A stretch of 29,936 nt of DNA from a virus. The stretch lies in the IMG/VR virus record IMGVR_UViG_3300037847_006539, positions 1 to 29,936 of that record; one strand, 5' to 3'. The position numbers and the translations under genes are program-made. Of the stretch, positions 1 to 6,587 are shown piece after piece (position 1 is the first letter of the stretch; every line of letters starts with the position of its first letter). The notes beneath the pieces were generated by a model that was given only the letters and a program-made list of their open reading frames with translations, was not told the origin of the DNA and made no database searches.

Positions 1-11
1 GTCATAGATAG
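1..11. repeat. 11-bp direct terminal repeat, left copy
   Basis: The first 11 bases (GTCATAGATAG) are identical to the last 11 bases of the window (29926-29936). This fits a circular contig with a short residual overlap, or cohesive or short redundant ends. The small terminase gene lies at the right end, where packaging sites often sit. Which explanation holds cannot be decided from sequence alone. Confidence 0.75.
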
Positions 12-36
12 TATGCGGGTTTTTTTGTACTGACAA
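8..36 (-). promoter_or_regulatory. Candidate leftward late promoter across the contig junction
   Basis: On the minus strand TTGTCA (31-36) is followed after 17 bases by TACTAT (8-13). This is a sigma70-like pair whose start would fall at about base 1. If the sequence is circular, transcription continues into the untranslated region at 29856-29936 and then the terminase genes, so it is the best visible candidate for the late promoter. The -10 hexamer is only a moderate match. Confidence 0.4.
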
Positions 37-42
37 CCCCAG

Positions 43-279
43 TTATTCTTCATCTTTTATGATTGGCCAATCTTTATAGTATGGTGCCATTGCTTCGATA
101 TTAAAACTGATGTTATCCCTAGCCATGGAAACAGCTTCTTCCCATGTTATATCTGGGTTCTGTTGTTTATAATGAGTAGATAAAACATCTATCAATTTGT
201 GATAACCATAAATATTTTTATTGTCTTCTTGTCCAATGATGGCTTCATCGTATAAACTCCTGGGCTCCAAATATATCAT
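43..279 (-). CDS. Small acidic protein of unknown function
   Basis: This is a 78-residue protein with no family I recognise. It is rich in aromatic and acidic residues, with no membrane segment or signal peptide. Its ATG overlaps the stop of the upstream gene in an ATGA overlap (276-279), so the two are translationally coupled and very likely co-transcribed from the promoter at 687-715. It is the last gene of this short leftward unit before the left end. Its reality rests on the coupling and on good coding density. Confidence 0.65.
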   Translation of the reverse strand: MIYLEPRSLYDEAIIGQEDNKNIYGYHKLIDVLSTHYKQQNPDITWEEAVSMARDNISFNIEAMAPYYKDWPIIKDEE

Positions 280-650
280 TTCTTCTTAGGTCTCTTTTTA
301 TTGGTGGTAAACATCAGTGGATTTTTGCGTAGATATTGTCTTTGGTATTCTCCCACGGATGAAGTGGGTAATGGGTCTTGTGTTATCTGGATTGTTCTTT
401 TGGGTTGTCTTCTTCTTTGGAGCTGGGCCACGGCAAAGGCACCCAAAGAAAGTTTCCCACTCTTCTTTTGTTGGGCTGTCTCGACTTTTCCACCCATCCC
501 AAGTTGGCCAACGCTTTCCAATCTGATGGCCACGGCTGTGGCTTGTCTTTTCCCATATCCCAAGTCGGCTTGTATCTTGGGAATGGCTCGTTCTATTCGT
601 CGATTCGCTTCTCTTCCAATGATGGTTATGTTCTGTCTCTTTCTTGCCAT
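276..650 (-). CDS. Small very basic protein, unknown function
   Basis: This 124-residue protein is rich in Arg, Lys and Gln and ends in a lysine-rich tail (KKRPKKK). It has no membrane segment. The charge suggests nucleic-acid binding, but I recognise no domain. A weak GGAAG lies about 11 bases before the ATG. It is the first gene of a two-gene leftward unit with the 78-residue gene and is divergent from the gene at 717. The strong-looking promoter at 687-715 lies directly upstream. Several open frames on the opposite strand are shadows of this gene. Confidence 0.7.
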   Translation of the reverse strand: MARKRQNITIIGREANRRIERAIPKIQADLGYGKRQATAVAIRLESVGQLGMGGKVETAQQKKSGKLSLGAFAVAQLQRRRQPKRTIQITQDPLPTSSVGEYQRQYLRKNPLMFTTNKKRPKKK

Positions 651-686
651 TGTGCTATACTTCCACTGTGGATATATCTATATCCT

Positions 687-715
687 ATCATATAACAAAT
701 TATCATAGGTGTAAA
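687..715 (-). promoter_or_regulatory. Leftward sigma70-like promoter
   Basis: The minus strand reads TTTACA (710-715), a 17-base spacer, then TATGAT (687-692). Each hexamer differs from consensus at one position. Transcription would start near 680 and give a leader of about 30 bases before the ATG at 650. It overlaps the ribosome-binding region of the divergent gene at 717, so the two genes may interfere with each other. Confidence 0.6.
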
Positions 716-716
716 C

Positions 717-1076
717 ATGTCAGTTAATCGAATTCCACCAGTTTCAGTTCGTCGCAATGCCCAAAGAGGTTTGGATATCCGTTCCAAATCTGTTCCATCA
801 AAGAAAGCCATGGTGGGAGAAGATGGGAAGCCCTCCAAAGGCGTGTTCACTGCCAGAGCTCTTATATCCGGAAAGCCCATATCACCCAAGCTCATCCAAA
901 CGATGGTGGCTTGGTTTGCTCGACATGACAAGGCAGAAGATGAAGTAGCGAATCGTAGGGACAAAACATCCAAAGCATATCAGGCTTTCTTGGCTTGGGG
1001 TGGTGCTGAAGGAAGAGCATGGGCCAAAAGAACACTGAGAAGAATAAGACAAGAAGAAGCACAAAAGAAATCTTGA
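717..1076 (+). CDS. Small basic phage protein with a conserved phage accessory motif
   Basis: This 119-residue basic protein starts at ATG 717 behind an AGGTG site six bases upstream. The order RNAQRGLDIRSK, then GVFTARALISGKPISP, then AWFARHDKAED, then AYQAFLAWGGAEGRAWAKR resembles a small module often seen in phage proteins, where the pattern is ARDLA..LSP...M..FF.RHE...GG..GR.W. I know the pattern but not its function. It is the only rightward gene left of 6.5 kb and faces the leftward early operon. A terminator-like hairpin follows at 1174-1207. It may act in DNA packaging or regulation, but that is speculation. Confidence 0.7.
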   Translation: MSVNRIPPVSVRRNAQRGLDIRSKSVPSKKAMVGEDGKPSKGVFTARALISGKPISPKLIQTMVAWFARHDKAEDEVANRRDKTSKAYQAFLAWGGAEGRAWAKRTLRRIRQEEAQKKS

Positions 1077-1085
1077 TAGCCCAAT

Positions 1086-1250
1086 GGGACAACGAAAAGC
1101 CCCAACATATATACAGTAATTATATATATCTTTTTTTTCTCTTTTTTCTTGTCCCATTGTCCCATTAGTAACAAAACCACCATTCCAGCTATATGGAACA
1201 GTGGTTTATTATTGACCTGTAAAGGGACAAGACGGGACAAGGGTTGTCCC
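1086..1250. repeat. Six copies of the heptamer GGGACAA in an intergenic gap
   Basis: The gap 1077-1258 between convergent genes holds six copies of GGGACAA or its complement: plus strand at 1086-1092, 1224-1230 and 1234-1240; minus strand at 1149-1155, 1157-1163 and 1244-1250. Several form inverted pairs. An 11-bp arm around 1083-1092 pairs with 1149-1159, and 1222-1230 pairs with 1244-1252. A pyrimidine-rich tract (1130-1150) lies between. They could be protein-binding sites or fold into RNA hairpins. Confidence 0.6.
1170..1210. terminator. Bidirectional terminator-like hairpin
   Basis: The arms 1174-1187 and 1194-1207 pair with only a two-base internal mismatch around a six-base loop (GCTATA). 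Downstream on the plus strand is TTTATTATT. On the minus strand the stem is followed by TTTTGTT. The element sits between convergent genes ending at 1076 and 1259, where a two-way terminator is expected. The T-tracts are short, so efficiency is uncertain. Confidence 0.5.
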
Positions 1251-1258
1251 TTGATACG

Positions 1259-1828
1259 TCAAGATTGTGTTCTTTTCAGTTTCTTCTCTGCCATATACTG
1301 AAAAGCCGCTATATCCAAATCTTTGAATAGATTATGGTTCACACATGAATGGAGACTTCTGGCCACTTTGATGGGTATAATCCACAGTTTCAAACCTTGG
1401 TCCCCACCATGTAGCACTTTACAATCTGGACGAAACACGCACATCCATTCCAGTTCTTTGATGAGATAATCAACACCCATCCCAATTTGGAAGATATCCA
1501 ATCCAAAATCCATATGGTTGACGTATGCCAGAAACATATTTGTCTTTTTGTGGGCCATGGCCCATCGTTTCAATCTGATTAGCCCTTCTTCTTCAAAGGC
1601 AAGATTACCAGTTTGGGCCGCCATCAAATCTTCTTTCACTTCTATGGTGGTGGGGCTTCTCTTTTCGCACTGGATATCTGGAACATGCCAGCCTTTGGGG
1701 ATGGCTTCTTTCTGTTCCTCATGTGGAGTACAAAAGAAACCCAAGCCGTGTTTCCATTCCAGAAAAGAACAAACAAGTTCTTCACTATCTTGGGCGGCTT
1801 GGGCCATACGTTCGAATCGTTCATCCAT
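1259..1828 (-). CDS. PD-(D/E)XK nuclease-like protein
   Basis: This 189-residue protein has a recognisable nuclease-like core. VPD at residues 49-51 is followed by TIEVKED at 61-67, giving the D...ExK signature of the PD-(D/E)XK superfamily, and then by GNLAFE at 74-79, which resembles the substrate-side motif of such nucleases. Members include Holliday-junction resolvases, recombination exonucleases and restriction-like enzymes, and the length fits a small phage nuclease. It is the last gene of the leftward early operon. Its ATG shares one base with the upstream stop (TAATG). A role in recombination, repair or degrading foreign DNA is inferred from the fold motif only. Confidence 0.55.
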   Translation of the reverse strand: MDERFERMAQAAQDSEELVCSFLEWKHGLGFFCTPHEEQKEAIPKGWHVPDIQCEKRSPTTIEVKEDLMAAQTGNLAFEEEGLIRLKRWAMAHKKTNMFLAYVNHMDFGLDIFQIGMGVDYLIKELEWMCVFRPDCKVLHGGDQGLKLWIIPIKVARSLHSCVNHNLFKDLDIAAFQYMAEKKLKRTQS

Positions 1829-2070
1829 TATTCAGAACCAAAATCCATTACCGGTTCCTCTTCCTCAAAAGTGGCGCGGCTGAACTTATCGAGGAATTGA
1901 CGAAACAGATTCATGATTTGGGTATATGTGGCCCCTTGGGCGTCCAGTTCCAAGATAGCCATAAACATCCCCATTCTAGCGATGGCCATGGGTTCCACCC
2001 CTTGTTCCAATAACTTATAATGTAGTTTCAATAGCTGAAGTGTTCTTTGGTCTATCTGTGGCACTGGCAT
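1828..2070 (-). CDS. Small protein of unknown function
   Basis: This 80-residue protein appears largely helical, with a Met/Leu-rich middle and an acidic C-terminus (FEEEEPVMDFGSE). I do not recognise it. It starts at ATG 2070 behind AAGGTG, a few bases after the stop of the basic protein upstream, and ends in a TAATG overlap with the nuclease-like gene downstream. The tight packing makes it a genuine operon member. Being small and acidic, it may partner the adjacent nuclease, but nothing in the sequence proves it. Confidence 0.65.
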   Translation of the reverse strand: MPVPQIDQRTLQLLKLHYKLLEQGVEPMAIARMGMFMAILELDAQGATYTQIMNLFRQFLDKFSRATFEEEEPVMDFGSE

Positions 2071-2074
2071 ATCA

Positions 2075-2554
2075 TCACCTTAGTTTCATATAGCCACCAG
2101 CCCTTTGGGCTTTCTTGGCTCGGTTATACAAATCTCTATCATGGCCTTTTGTTACAGTGTTTCCCTTTCGTAGAAAGCTATATACTCTGGCCTTGGCCCA
2201 TTGTGATTGCGTGGCCCCTGGCCTATGGGAAACAGCCCAAGCCGCTTCACCCTTTTCGTATACACGTCGGACAATGGAAGATGGTATTTTCATTTCAGCC
2301 GCTACGGAGCTGATGAACTTGTTCTTCGCTGAAGAAGCCTTGGATTTGGCACTTCTTTCTGATACTCGACTTCTGAATCTGGTCAATGATTTTGTATACT
2401 TGGATGGCTTTGTTTTGGCCGTCTTATCCCCAGCCAATGGAGCATAAGACGGTTTCTTTTGTGTTGCTCTTCTTCGTATTTGGGCCGCTCTTTTGGCCGC
2501 CATACGTCCAGATAACCCAGCCACATTTTTTCTTTGTACCTTTCTTTTGGCCAT
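2075..2554 (-). CDS. Basic phage protein with a DUF5824-like C-terminal module
   Basis: This 159-residue protein has an N-terminal half packed with Lys, Arg and Ala (AKRKVQRKN at the start), typical of nucleic-acid binding tails. The C-terminal half, VYEKGEAAWAVSHRPGATQ then WAKARVYSFLRKG then DLYNRAKKAQ, resembles a small domain I associate with DUF5824 in phage proteins (G..A......RPG.T...W..AR..SF). I chose the ATG at 2554, not the one at 2572, because it forms a TAATG overlap with the stop of the helicase gene, like other junctions in this operon. Function is unknown; DNA binding is an inference from charge. Confidence 0.65.
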   Translation of the reverse strand: MAKRKVQRKNVAGLSGRMAAKRAAQIRRRATQKKPSYAPLAGDKTAKTKPSKYTKSLTRFRSRVSERSAKSKASSAKNKFISSVAAEMKIPSSIVRRVYEKGEAAWAVSHRPGATQSQWAKARVYSFLRKGNTVTKGHDRDLYNRAKKAQRAGGYMKLR

Positions 2555-3804
2555 TATCGCCCCCAAGCCCATTTTCTTCCATTGTCGGTATATCGCCTTG
2601 CCTTAGTATACCCTAATTCCATCAGTATCGATTCAATAATTATTCTTGCCTTGTGGTCACGTTGTGCCACTGGGATATCCATCCTTGATAAAATATCATC
2701 CACTTGGAAATATTGTGGAAGCTGTTTAAGAAGAAGTTGGATGGTTGGGGTCCATGGGTGATTGGCTGTGAATGCTTCTCTTCCATTTTCCCTAAGAAGT
2801 TCTTCTTCATCGGATAACCACCACTGAAATGATTCATCATTGGCAAGATGTAAGGCTTCCAACCATAATTGTTCTCTGTCTCGTTTCAGTCCCTTGATAT
2901 CTATCATTCTTCCCTTGGGCCATGGTGTCATTTCTCCATTCTCCCAATCATATCCACACATCACGGGCCACCAACGACGGGAACCCGTGGCATCTGTCAA
3001 GATGTCCAGTCTATTGGTGGTGGCGATAAAGGAACATCTTCTGGGAAGGTCTATCCTTAGCTTTCCATATGGCAATCTGAGACTATCCACTTTCTCGTCA
3101 ATGAATGCTTTTTCGACTTTCTTATCTTTGGCACGTTTGGCCATCTCCTTGAGTTCATACAATAACTTCCCTTGGATGAGTATGACAGCATCTTTGGAAC
3201 CCATTTCCAGGGGAGTATCCCCAAACCATCTTGGGAGAATGGCCAATGTTTCCACGGCTGTACTTTTCCCAAGTCCTTGGCGACCGAACAAAGCCAAACA
3301 GGCTTCATGTTTCACGGGTTTGTCAATGGTGGAAAACATGGCGCGCTTTATGGCACCCACAAAATATTTCTTGGAATATGCTCTATTCAATGGGCTGGGT
3401 TCAGCACCAAAATATCTTTCCAGAAGAAATTCCAATCTTGGTTTCCCATCCCATTCCTTCCCATCAAAATATTCCTTCAAAGGGTTGTATTGCTTATCTT
3501 CAGCCACTTGGCCAACGCTTTCCAAAACCAATTGGGTGGATGGGGTGATATTGTATACCGCTTCCATCCACGTGGCTATTCTTCCCAATTGGTTATCATC
3601 CAAGGCCTTCCCATTCCAATACACTGTTTTATCGAAAGTGTTGAACCGGAGTTGGGAGAAGTATGGATGTTTCATCAACAGAAGAACCACATTATATCTG
3701 GATGATTTCACAGTCTGAACCACTTGGCCAGATATCACGCGTGTATTCATTTTCAGCCCAAGTTCGATTGGGTCCACATAATCTTTTATATTCATATCAA
3801 TCAT
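2554..3804 (-). CDS. VirE-type replicative helicase / P-loop ATPase
   Basis: This 416-residue protein matches the virulence-associated E family of phage and plasmid superfamily 3-like helicases. Residues 174-182 are a Walker A loop (GRQGLGKST). A Walker B-like LLYELKEM lies at about 214-221, a sensor segment SFIATTN at 258-264, and TGSRRWWPV at 273-281 is the typical arginine-containing family motif. It directly follows the primase gene, so the two probably form a primase-helicase pair unwinding the phage origin. I chose ATG 3804 because a perfect AGGAGA site lies six bases upstream. Longer starts would run into the primase gene. Confidence 0.88.
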   Translation of the reverse strand: MIDMNIKDYVDPIELGLKMNTRVISGQVVQTVKSSRYNVVLLLMKHPYFSQLRFNTFDKTVYWNGKALDDNQLGRIATWMEAVYNITPSTQLVLESVGQVAEDKQYNPLKEYFDGKEWDGKPRLEFLLERYFGAEPSPLNRAYSKKYFVGAIKRAMFSTIDKPVKHEACLALFGRQGLGKSTAVETLAILPRWFGDTPLEMGSKDAVILIQGKLLYELKEMAKRAKDKKVEKAFIDEKVDSLRLPYGKLRIDLPRRCSFIATTNRLDILTDATGSRRWWPVMCGYDWENGEMTPWPKGRMIDIKGLKRDREQLWLEALHLANDESFQWWLSDEEELLRENGREAFTANHPWTPTIQLLLKQLPQYFQVDDILSRMDIPVAQRDHKARIIIESILMELGYTKARRYTDNGRKWAWGR

Positions 3805-3815
3805 TTTCTTCTCTC

Positions 3816-4715
3816 CTAACATACACCAAACAATCTTCCCAAAGTGAACAAGGACCATCTTTGACCACAGCTATTCATATGGCCACAATTGGCCCATGAA
3901 CTATTGGCCACTGGTGAAACATAAAAATACGTAGCATCTGAACGTCCACAATTTGGGCATTTCCATCCAACGATTCTTGGGTTGCTTCCACCACTGTTTT
4001 TTCCTTGGATTTTGTTTCCCAACTCGATACGATAGCTTTCTTCTGTGGCCAGTTTTATGGATAGATGTTCTTTTGGGTCTTGTAGATAATATGGCATGTT
4101 CTCAATGGCTTTGGCGCGCTTTCTCATTCGTTCCAGCTTCTCCATCTGTTCTTTCTTTTTGTCCTCCACATACTTATGAGCCACATCAAAATCTATGGAA
4201 AACAGCCCATCCCCATCTTCTGGGATGTTGATATGGAATTGGGAACCAGTATTGGGAAGGAAATAGAACCTTCTTGGGTCCTTACATTGTTCATCCATCG
4301 TTCTTCCAGTGTATTCAAAAAACATCTTCTTACATTGCATCCAAGCCCCAGCCCAATAATCAACATTTTCAAAAGTTTCCACGGGTTTGGCAAATGGAAT
4401 AACCAGCCGCCATTTGTGCTTCTTCCTCGAATGGGAGAAAGATGTGTAGGCGATATACTTAAAATCTTGGAATGCTCTGTGATAGCCAAAATCCAATCCT
4501 TCATCAATATCGAATACAGCCAATGAAACAGCCATCACATCACTGTTTTTCAGTCCTCTTTTGAAGAACATGGCTGGGGAGAAAGCTGGAAGTTCTTCTT
4601 TCTTGTCTTCACTCCTGGGCATTGTAAGAAACAAGGCCAGTTGTTCAAAAGAATATTCTATTTGAATGGGGTTCTGTGTGTTGTATATTTTACGTAGGGC
4701 GGTTATAGTGTACAT
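3816..4715 (-). CDS. Primase-polymerase-like protein with C-terminal zinc ribbon
   Basis: The protein is about 299 residues. AVFDIDEG near residues 66-73 is the acidic hhhDhD motif of archaeo-eukaryotic type primases. TSFSHSRKKHKWRLVIP follows at about 91-107, with the His/Arg residues expected for nucleotide binding, and DPRRFYFLPN comes later. The C-terminus has a four-cysteine zinc ribbon (CPNC near 253-256, then CGH and SCGQRW). It would make RNA or DNA primers and sits immediately before the helicase. The AAGGA site is eight bases before ATG 4715. Upstream in-frame ATGs at 4721 and 4736 are possible but worse placed. Confidence 0.75.
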   Translation of the reverse strand: MYTITALRKIYNTQNPIQIEYSFEQLALFLTMPRSEDKKEELPAFSPAMFFKRGLKNSDVMAVSLAVFDIDEGLDFGYHRAFQDFKYIAYTSFSHSRKKHKWRLVIPFAKPVETFENVDYWAGAWMQCKKMFFEYTGRTMDEQCKDPRRFYFLPNTGSQFHINIPEDGDGLFSIDFDVAHKYVEDKKKEQMEKLERMRKRAKAIENMPYYLQDPKEHLSIKLATEESYRIELGNKIQGKNSGGSNPRIVGWKCPNCGRSDATYFYVSPVANSSWANCGHMNSCGQRWSLFTLGRLFGVC

Positions 4716-4747
4716 GTGCATTTTCCTTGTTTGCATATTAGGTACAT

Positions 4748-4775
4748 AAGGGATGATGATTATTCATCATCCCTT
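4748..4775. promoter_or_regulatory. Perfect 12-bp stem-loop between resolvase and primase genes
   Basis: The arms 4748-4759 and 4764-4775 pair perfectly around a four-base loop. The structure includes the stop codon of the RusA-like gene (4767-4769) and precedes the primase start by about 33 bases. On the plus strand it is followed by TCTTATTTTT, a terminator shape for antisense transcription. On the sense (minus) strand there is no U-tract, so there it may act in mRNA processing, stability or translation control. Confidence 0.55.
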
Positions 4776-5363
4776 TCTTATTTTTACGATGATTTTGGGT
4801 TCATAGGCCCAAAATTTGGCACCCCTTAGGGTGGGCACCATACAATCATTTTGTATAATGCCTGCATCCTCAAAACTATCCAGAACGGATTTTTCGAGGT
4901 TATCAGTATCCGGCTTTTGGATGTGCCATCCCCAAGCCTTGGTTTCCGAGAAGAACCAAAATTCGATATCCATATGAACAAAGTGGGGATATTGCTGTAT
5001 ATTCTTCTTCTTGATTTGTCGAATCATCTCTTTCTTGAAAAGACCATATTTTGGTGGCATGTATGTCCTTCCATATTTGGTAAAACGTGGCCTTGGGCAT
5101 GCCATGGGATGGACATCGAAAAGATAGATATCATCATAGATGAATTTTTCCCGTTCTCCCAATATTGTGGTCAATAATACCCTTTGCCATATTTGGATTT
5201 TGTATGGACTATCGGATATCGTTCGAATAATCTTCATCATCTGCTTATGGGTGGGCATCCGTTCACCACTCAACCATTTCAGCCACAAATCCTTCTTTGT
5301 TACCTTTGAAAGATTGGGATGTTCTTGGTCTAGTCGATTCAGTATTTGGGTAAAGGTTTCCAT
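4767..5363 (-). CDS. rusA: RusA-family Holliday junction resolvase with N-terminal extension
   Basis: This 198-residue protein carries the RusA core. PRPRFTKYGRTYMP starts near residue 90, KPDTDNLEKSVLDSFEDAG runs from 150, and ND follows near 172. The aspartates in KPDTDN, LD and ND are the metal-binding residues of this family, which cuts four-way junctions and supports packaging of unbranched DNA. The family core is about 110-120 residues; here about 80 extra N-terminal residues precede it, helical and unrecognised. ATG 5363 is chosen because GGAGG lies just upstream and it overlaps the methylase stop (TAATG). Confidence 0.85.
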   Translation of the reverse strand: METFTQILNRLDQEHPNLSKVTKKDLWLKWLSGERMPTHKQMMKIIRTISDSPYKIQIWQRVLLTTILGEREKFIYDDIYLFDVHPMACPRPRFTKYGRTYMPPKYGLFKKEMIRQIKKKNIQQYPHFVHMDIEFWFFSETKAWGWHIQKPDTDNLEKSVLDSFEDAGIIQNDCMVPTLRGAKFWAYEPKIIVKIRKG

Positions 5364-6193
5364 TATACTTCCTCCAATAAGCCCGATTTCCAAATCTGTT
5401 CACCAATCCATTGACTACATTGTGGAACGATGGCATTTCCCAGAGCTTTCAATCTAGCCACCCTTTTGGAAATCCCATCATCCACTGAACAAAATGGGGG
5501 TTCAGTCGTTCCTTTTGCCCAATGGTTTTTTGGGTATGGCCCATTTTTTTGGCTATCTCTACATTTAAATCTTCTTTTTGATTCCATGCTGATGGTGTTG
5601 ATGGATTGTTTTTCCATATTCTGGATTGTGGGGTGGGAAGCATCCCTTTCCAATGTTTTCGGAAAGATGGGGCGGCTTGGTTTGCTTTGGCTGTTGGCGT
5701 CGGATAAATAGCAGATGGAAAACCATCTGGCCCTTCTGTGATTGGCCCCAAAATCTGAAGCTCGAATAATTGTCCATTCTGAATCATACCCGATTTCGGC
5801 AAGGGACCCGAGAACGTCGAGTCCCCCCAAGTGAAGGATATTTGCAACGTTTTCCAAGACAACGACCCTTGGCTTTCTTCTGAGGTTGCCAATAATCCTA
5901 TGCATTTCCCACCAAAGGCCCGACTTTTTACCATGTATACCTTCCATTTTTCCAGCGTTACTCAAATCCTGACAAGGAAAACCACCACAAACTATAGTGG
6001 GTGGTTCCAGTTCTTTGGCTTGGATTGTGGTAACATCATTATATAATTTGGCCTTGGGCCAATGCTTCTTCAATATCGATTGACAATATTTGTCTTTCTC
6101 CACTTGCCAGATGGTGGATGAATTGGGAATGGCACGTTCCAAACCCAGTTCAAAACCTCCGATACCTGAAAATAAACTTCCAATGGTAATCAT
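5363..6193 (-). CDS. DNA (cytosine-5) methyltransferase
   Basis: This 276-residue protein has the ordered C5-methylase motifs: motif I GSLFSGIGGFE at 5-15, catalytic GGFPCQDLS with Cys74, ENV at 114-116, NHRRARWF at about 151-158, a variable target-recognition segment, and KALGNAIVPQ near the C-terminus. It methylates cosine-ring carbon 5 of cytosine in a short site that cannot be read from sequence. No partner endonuclease is adjacent, so it is an orphan enzyme likely protecting phage DNA from restriction. ATG 6193 overlaps the regulator stop (ATGA). The upstream TTG at 6208 is less likely. It is shorter than typical bacterial Dcm, but normal for phage. Confidence 0.92.
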   Translation of the reverse strand: MITIGSLFSGIGGFELGLERAIPNSSTIWQVEKDKYCQSILKKHWPKAKLYNDVTTIQAKELEPPTIVCGGFPCQDLSNAGKMEGIHGKKSGLWWEMHRIIGNLRRKPRVVVLENVANILHLGGLDVLGSLAEIGYDSEWTIIRASDFGANHRRARWFSICYLSDANSQSKPSRPIFPKTLERDASHPTIQNMEKQSINTISMESKRRFKCRDSQKNGPYPKNHWAKGTTEPPFCSVDDGISKRVARLKALGNAIVPQCSQWIGEQIWKSGLLEEV

Positions 6194-6483
6194 GATACCA
6201 AATCCCAAATCACCATGGGTTCCACTTCCAGAGCATTGGAAAACTTTTTGATGTGGTTGATATTCAAAGGTCTTTTTCCATTCAACAACCTGGAAAGCAG
6301 TGTTTCATCCATGTTCATCTTATTGGCCAAATCTCTTTGGGACAATCCATACTCGTTCATCTTGAGACAAACCCAAACAGGGAAAGTTGGGTTCTTGAGT
6401 TTTTCACCAGCTCCCACCATTCCATATTCTTTTACCAATCTCCTGATGGGTCGATAATTCATAAGTTCTTCTGTAATTTTCAT
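6190..6483 (-). CDS. HTH (Cro/CI or HigA-like) transcriptional regulator
   Basis: This 97-residue protein contains a lambda-repressor type helix-turn-helix at about residues 40-90: MNEYGLSQRDLANKMNMDE, then LLSRLLNGKRPLNINHIKKF, where LSQRDLA is the positioning helix and the LSRLLNG region the recognition side. A good AGGAG site lies eight to nine bases before the ATG. It is the first gene of the leftward early operon and lies beside two operator-like palindromes, so it is the natural candidate for the switch repressor. The fold also occurs in HigA-type antitoxins, but no toxin is adjacent. Confidence 0.82.
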   Translation of the reverse strand: MKITEELMNYRPIRRLVKEYGMVGAGEKLKNPTFPVWVCLKMNEYGLSQRDLANKMNMDETLLSRLLNGKRPLNINHIKKFSNALEVEPMVIWDLVS

Positions 6484-6510
6484 TTTTTTTTTCTCCTATA
6501 AAGAAAAGTC

Positions 6511-6539
6511 TTGACTTGTCATAGTGACAATCTTATTAT
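6511..6539 (+). promoter_or_regulatory. Rightward early promoter of the central switch
   Basis: TTGACT (6511-6516), a 17-base spacer and TATTAT (6534-6539) each match the sigma70 consensus at five of six positions. Transcription would start near 6546 and reach the ATG at 6588. Its -10 lies on the same bases as the -10 of the leftward promoter, so both cannot be occupied at once. Confidence 0.65.
6516..6530. promoter_or_regulatory. Operator-like perfect palindrome 1
   Basis: TTGTCATAGTGACAA is a perfect inverted repeat with six-base arms and a three-base centre. It covers the end of the -35 and the spacer of the rightward promoter and lies at the start of the leftward transcript. Size and position fit an operator for a dimeric HTH repressor. 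Confidence 0.65.
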
Positions 6540-6564
6540 TACTTTACGTTTGTCATTCTGTCAA
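6535..6564 (-). promoter_or_regulatory. Leftward early promoter of the central switch
   Basis: On the minus strand TTGACA (6559-6564, perfect) is followed after 18 bases by AATAAT (6535-6540). The start would be near 6528, reading the HTH regulator, methylase and replication genes. The -35 lies inside operator-like palindrome 2 and the -10 overlaps that of the rightward promoter. Confidence 0.7.
6550..6564. promoter_or_regulatory. Operator-like palindrome 2 with one arm mismatch
   Basis: TTGTCATTCTGTCAA has the same layout as palindrome 1 with one asymmetric base, and contains the whole -35 of the leftward promoter. The centres of the two palindromes are 34 bp apart, about three helical turns, which would allow cooperative binding on one DNA face. 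Confidence 0.6.
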
Positions 6565-6587
6565 GCGAAAAAAAACAAGGAAAAAAA

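Noticed and set aside
301-708. Several plus-strand frames opposite the small basic gene at 276-650
   Set aside because: They are Phe/Leu/Cys-rich antisense products of a Lys-rich gene and have no credible start.
2554-2572. Longer start for the basic protein at 2572
   Set aside because: It would extend 18 bases into the helicase gene, whereas ATG 2554 makes the TAATG junction repeated in this operon.
2840-3718. A 292-residue open frame on the plus strand opposite the helicase gene
   Set aside because: It is the mirror of a well-supported VirE-type gene with Walker motifs. The opposite frame has a Ser/Phe-rich random composition and no ribosome site or domain.
5449-5934. A 161-residue second minus-strand frame within the C5-methylase gene
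   Set aside because: The methylase frame has all ordered catalytic motifs; the alternative frame shows none and has no ribosome site.
5363-6193. A complete restriction-modification system
   Set aside because: Neither methylase has an adjacent endonuclease. The PD-(D/E)XK-like gene is over 3.5 kb away from the C5-methylase and looks like a recombination-type nuclease.
6190-6483. A toxin-antitoxin module based on the HigA-like HTH gene
   Set aside because: No toxin-sized gene is adjacent in the same operon; the neighbours are a methylase on one side and divergent promoters on the other, so a regulator role is simpler.
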